From assembly GCA_008921705.1 (NCBI GenBank), contig VFFE01007186.1, positions 807,122 to 871,121 of the forward strand: a stretch of 64,000 bases of DNA. The letters are read 5' to 3'. The translations under genes were made by a program, and so were the position numbers. The notes beneath the pieces were generated by a model, which ran no database searches, was not told the origin of the DNA, and saw only the letters and a list, made by a program, of their open reading frames with translations. The stretch is from Burhinus oedicnemus. Taxonomy: Eukaryota; Chordata; Aves; Charadriiformes; Burhinidae. This document shows positions 61,241-64,000 of this stretch, piece after piece (positions within the stretch are counted from its first letter, which is position 1; each line of letters starts with the position of its first letter).

Positions 61241-64000
61241 AGTGTGTACTTAATGGTGCCTCAACTGATGTTTCATTTATTTATTGGTTTAGCTTCAAAT
61301 TAGATGGAAATTAGAACCCTCAAATTAGACCTTATCATTCCCTTGCAGGTGTGCTGAGCTTCTCCTGAAAACAATGTGCACACATGTATGTGCCACAGTA
61401 TGTGCTTTCATGTCCATGCTCCTGTAATATTCATATGCTTGTATTTAATTAAAACTTATTAAATCAATACTTGGGAAAAAAGGAGGACAGTATGTCACAA
61501 CTGCTCCTTTTCAGAACAATAGCCATTTATAAAAACACATGCAGAATACTTAAAACCAAGTAAAAACCGGTAGCCTATTATTTTTTCATGTTACACATTC
61601 ACACTCTGCAGAAGGTCTGTACAGTTAGTCTATGACAGGTTGCAACAGGTTTTTTCTAGTTAGAGCTCATTTTTACAAGCTTTACTCAGGTACAGCAGGA
61701 TGAAGGATGACTCCGGTTCTATCTAATGAACACTACTACAGTTACGCCCTCAAAATATTGCTTTATATTTAAGCAATAAGATGGAGCTTCTCTAAGTGTG
61801 AATAAAGGCTTTTTATTATCACTGCTGATAGCATATAAGCTTTAGATAATTAATTACCTCAGGTTTTTCTTGAATCACACACCGAGTTTTGCTTTGGTTA
61901 ACCACAAATTTAGGGCAAGCTTGTCACTAGCACAGCAAACACATGAATAACAGCCATTTCATATTCAGCAGTAACTGGGCTTTATTATTTTCAGTAATAT
62001 CCAACGCACAATGACTTGGAACGAAGCCATTTCTAGAGTACAGCTTTGAAACTAGTTTCAGAAATCATGCATAATAGGGGAATGAAATACGGTTGCCATA
62101 CAGGAGCAATGTTTGGACAGTTATCTTGTAATGGTATGCTGTATTTCCTGAAGTGAAATCCGTATTTGAGTACCTGCAAATGTGCACCTAAGTTCCAAAA
62201 TCTGCCGAATTTCTACCAAGAGTTCCTGTCTGCTTTTTATTCTACTTGGCTCTAATCTTATGTCAGAATATCTGGTGTCACTGTAAAACAAAAGGAAGGT
62301 CATTCAAAAGCATATATATTACCTTGTTAAGTTAAATTGCATTTCCCACTGTAAGATGAAGTTTTAAAGAAAACCCTCAACATTCCCGAGTTTCATAAAG
62401 GATTTTACAAACCCTGTTACCTCTATCCTGACTTTTAAGGATAAAGTGTCTTTATCACCTGACTTAGCAAATGACTGGGTTGATTACTTGATTATTTCTC
62501 TCTGTATAAAACCCTTAACCTTTTACTTTGAAATACACATTTCTAAGGACAGTGCTAGCCTGTGGAAGGCCTGGTAACAGCTCAGAGGCCCAGATAAATA
62601 TGATAATTCATTTAACCTTTACTTCAAATGCACTTATTTGTTACAGGCACCAATCACATGTAAAAGCTTGAACACGAATGTACAATCTGCATTTGGATGT
62701 GTAGTTTGTGTGGTCAGGCGCATGAAGACGTGCAGTACTCGTGTCGTGTAAGCAGATAAACCCCTGCAGAAGTTGGCAGCCCAGACAACGTGTGAAATAG
62801 CAGCCTTGCAGCTTGAATACCAGATCAATGAAGCCTTATAAAGTTGGTTTTAGATATCTGCTGCTAGATTTTTACTTCCTGCATTAAATATTTGTTGTTT
62901 TGATAGTTACTAATCTATTTGGTTGGCTCATACAACTCAACATATTTAGTTTTCTTCAGCTATAGCCCTTGTGTTTTGTGCTTTATATTACAGAGATACC
63001 ATGTCAAACTATATTTTTCTAATCCTATTAGAGCTGTATCTGTTATGATATTAATTGCTGGAAAATAGTATTTAATAGTTATCCTATTATACAGTCCTTT
63101 CCTTTATCGCTGGTTTGTTTTGTATCTCTAGAGCTCAGATTTTCCTCTGGCTTTAATTCAGTACATTTGAAAATTCAGAGCCTCAACAAAGGCATGAATG
63201 GGAGAACGATATCCTCACTCCTTCTTGGCTAACACAAAGAAAGTGTAGTATATCTCTCCTTTGTTTCTAGGTAAGGATTTAGAATGGCTTTTAAAATATC
63301 TCAGATTACTTTTCTCACATTGTTTATCCAATATGACCAATCATAGCAGGCTCTCTGCCAATCCTCTTGTTTAACTTATCAGCTTGCTTAGTTCTGTGGA
63401 ATCTTTCTCATACATTTTTTTCCCTTCACACAACACTCACCACAGGTGAAATTCATTCCTGGGTCTAGAGCGCCAGATCAAGGCTCATGTGATAACTTAT
63501 TGCTTAAATTTATAGCAATATTATGAAGCCTTAAATTCATTTTAAGGACCTGGCATGGTCCTCTAAACAGGTGTGAGTTTTAACCATTAAGATAAAGTTC
63601 TCTTCAGCTGGAAAGCTTGCAGCTTTGGCTGTACTTTCAAACAATTTAAACTTTCAGTCTCCTTTACTATAAATGCAACTTGCCGTGAGTGAAGCCCATG
63701 GTAATGTGATGCTTAAGCTTCATTTGTATGGAGGACAAACAACGGCTGTTACAGAGTCTCAGAATGGTGTGGGGGACCAAATTATCCAGTATTTTCAGTA
63801 TGAGCAATACGATGAACATTTAAGAATTTCAGAAAAATCAACTGACACCCGCATGCTTGGTATTATCTACAGCTGAATTAACTGCAAGAAGTAGCTACCA
63901 AGAAAGTGATTATAATAATGATATGAAAAAGAATGAGCTAATTTCACTGCTTTCCTTCTTATTTTTGTAGATTAATAACTCCATACTAGATTTAGTTTAA

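Larger units (their letters stand above)
57397..64000. other. Intergenic region (no gene recognised)
   Basis: AT-rich sequence with no coding region recognised; the longest frame (59175-59504, 109 codons) lacks any known domain. A T17 run lies at 59542-59558. The block at about 60880-61240 looks conserved. The frame at 63673-63876 has no recognisable homology. Confidence 0.6.

Noticed and set aside
1..64000. CRISPR arrays, operons, tRNA/rRNA genes, endogenous retroviral LTRs
   Set aside because: I looked for regularly spaced direct repeats, cloverleaf-like genes, rRNA motifs and TG...CA-bounded LTR pairs and saw none. The window is ordinary vertebrate DNA with one gene.

Overview
This is a vertebrate nuclear genomic window, most likely from a bird. 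The evidence is the intron-exon structure with GT-AG splice sites, long AT-rich non-coding stretches, CR1-type LINE fragments ending in the ATTCTGTG-like octamer typical of sauropsid CR1, and a low density of other interspersed repeats. There is no bacterial or viral gene organisation. The species cannot be fixed from the sequence; turtle or crocodilian is less likely but not excluded.

The window holds one recognisable protein-coding gene, EFNB2 (ephrin-B2), on the + strand. Exons 2, 3, 4 and 5 are present at 21155-21438, 38088-38180, 38938-39051 and 40659-41041. Together they encode the whole protein except the signal peptide and first mature residues, which lie in exon 1 upstream of base 1. 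All splice phases agree and the frame is open to the stop at 41041. Counting the usual 41 residues for exon 1, the protein would be 331 aa, against 333 in human as I recall it; the two-residue difference lies in the linker just outside the membrane. The 3' UTR runs about 3.45 kb to a poly(A) signal at 44475-44480.

Layout: 1-145 is a CpG-dense edge, probably the downstream part of the EFNB2 promoter/exon 1 island. 146-21154 is the rest of intron 1, with a conserved-looking block near 6.6-7.0 kb, a CR1 3' tail at 13.85 kb and an unexplained minus-strand ORF just before exon 2. 21439-38087 is intron 2, with a ~290-bp polypyrimidine pentanucleotide tract at 23.84 kb, an antisense CR1 at 28.5-29.25 kb and a GC/CpG-rich motif cluster at 36.93-37.52 kb. 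Introns 3 and 4 are short. After the 3' UTR, 44.5-64 kb appears intergenic: no second gene is recognisable, and a 5'-truncated CR1 with ORF2 remnants lies at 56.7-57.4 kb.

I found no undescribed multi-gene system. The most promising leads are regulatory: the intron 2 GC-rich cluster (paired E-boxes, AP-1, GATA, a TATA-like box), two X-box (RFX-type) palindromes inside the 3' UTR, an alternating TA/TG hairpin-prone tract in the 3' UTR, and several conserved-looking non-coding blocks. All conservation claims are impressions from reading one sequence and need alignment.
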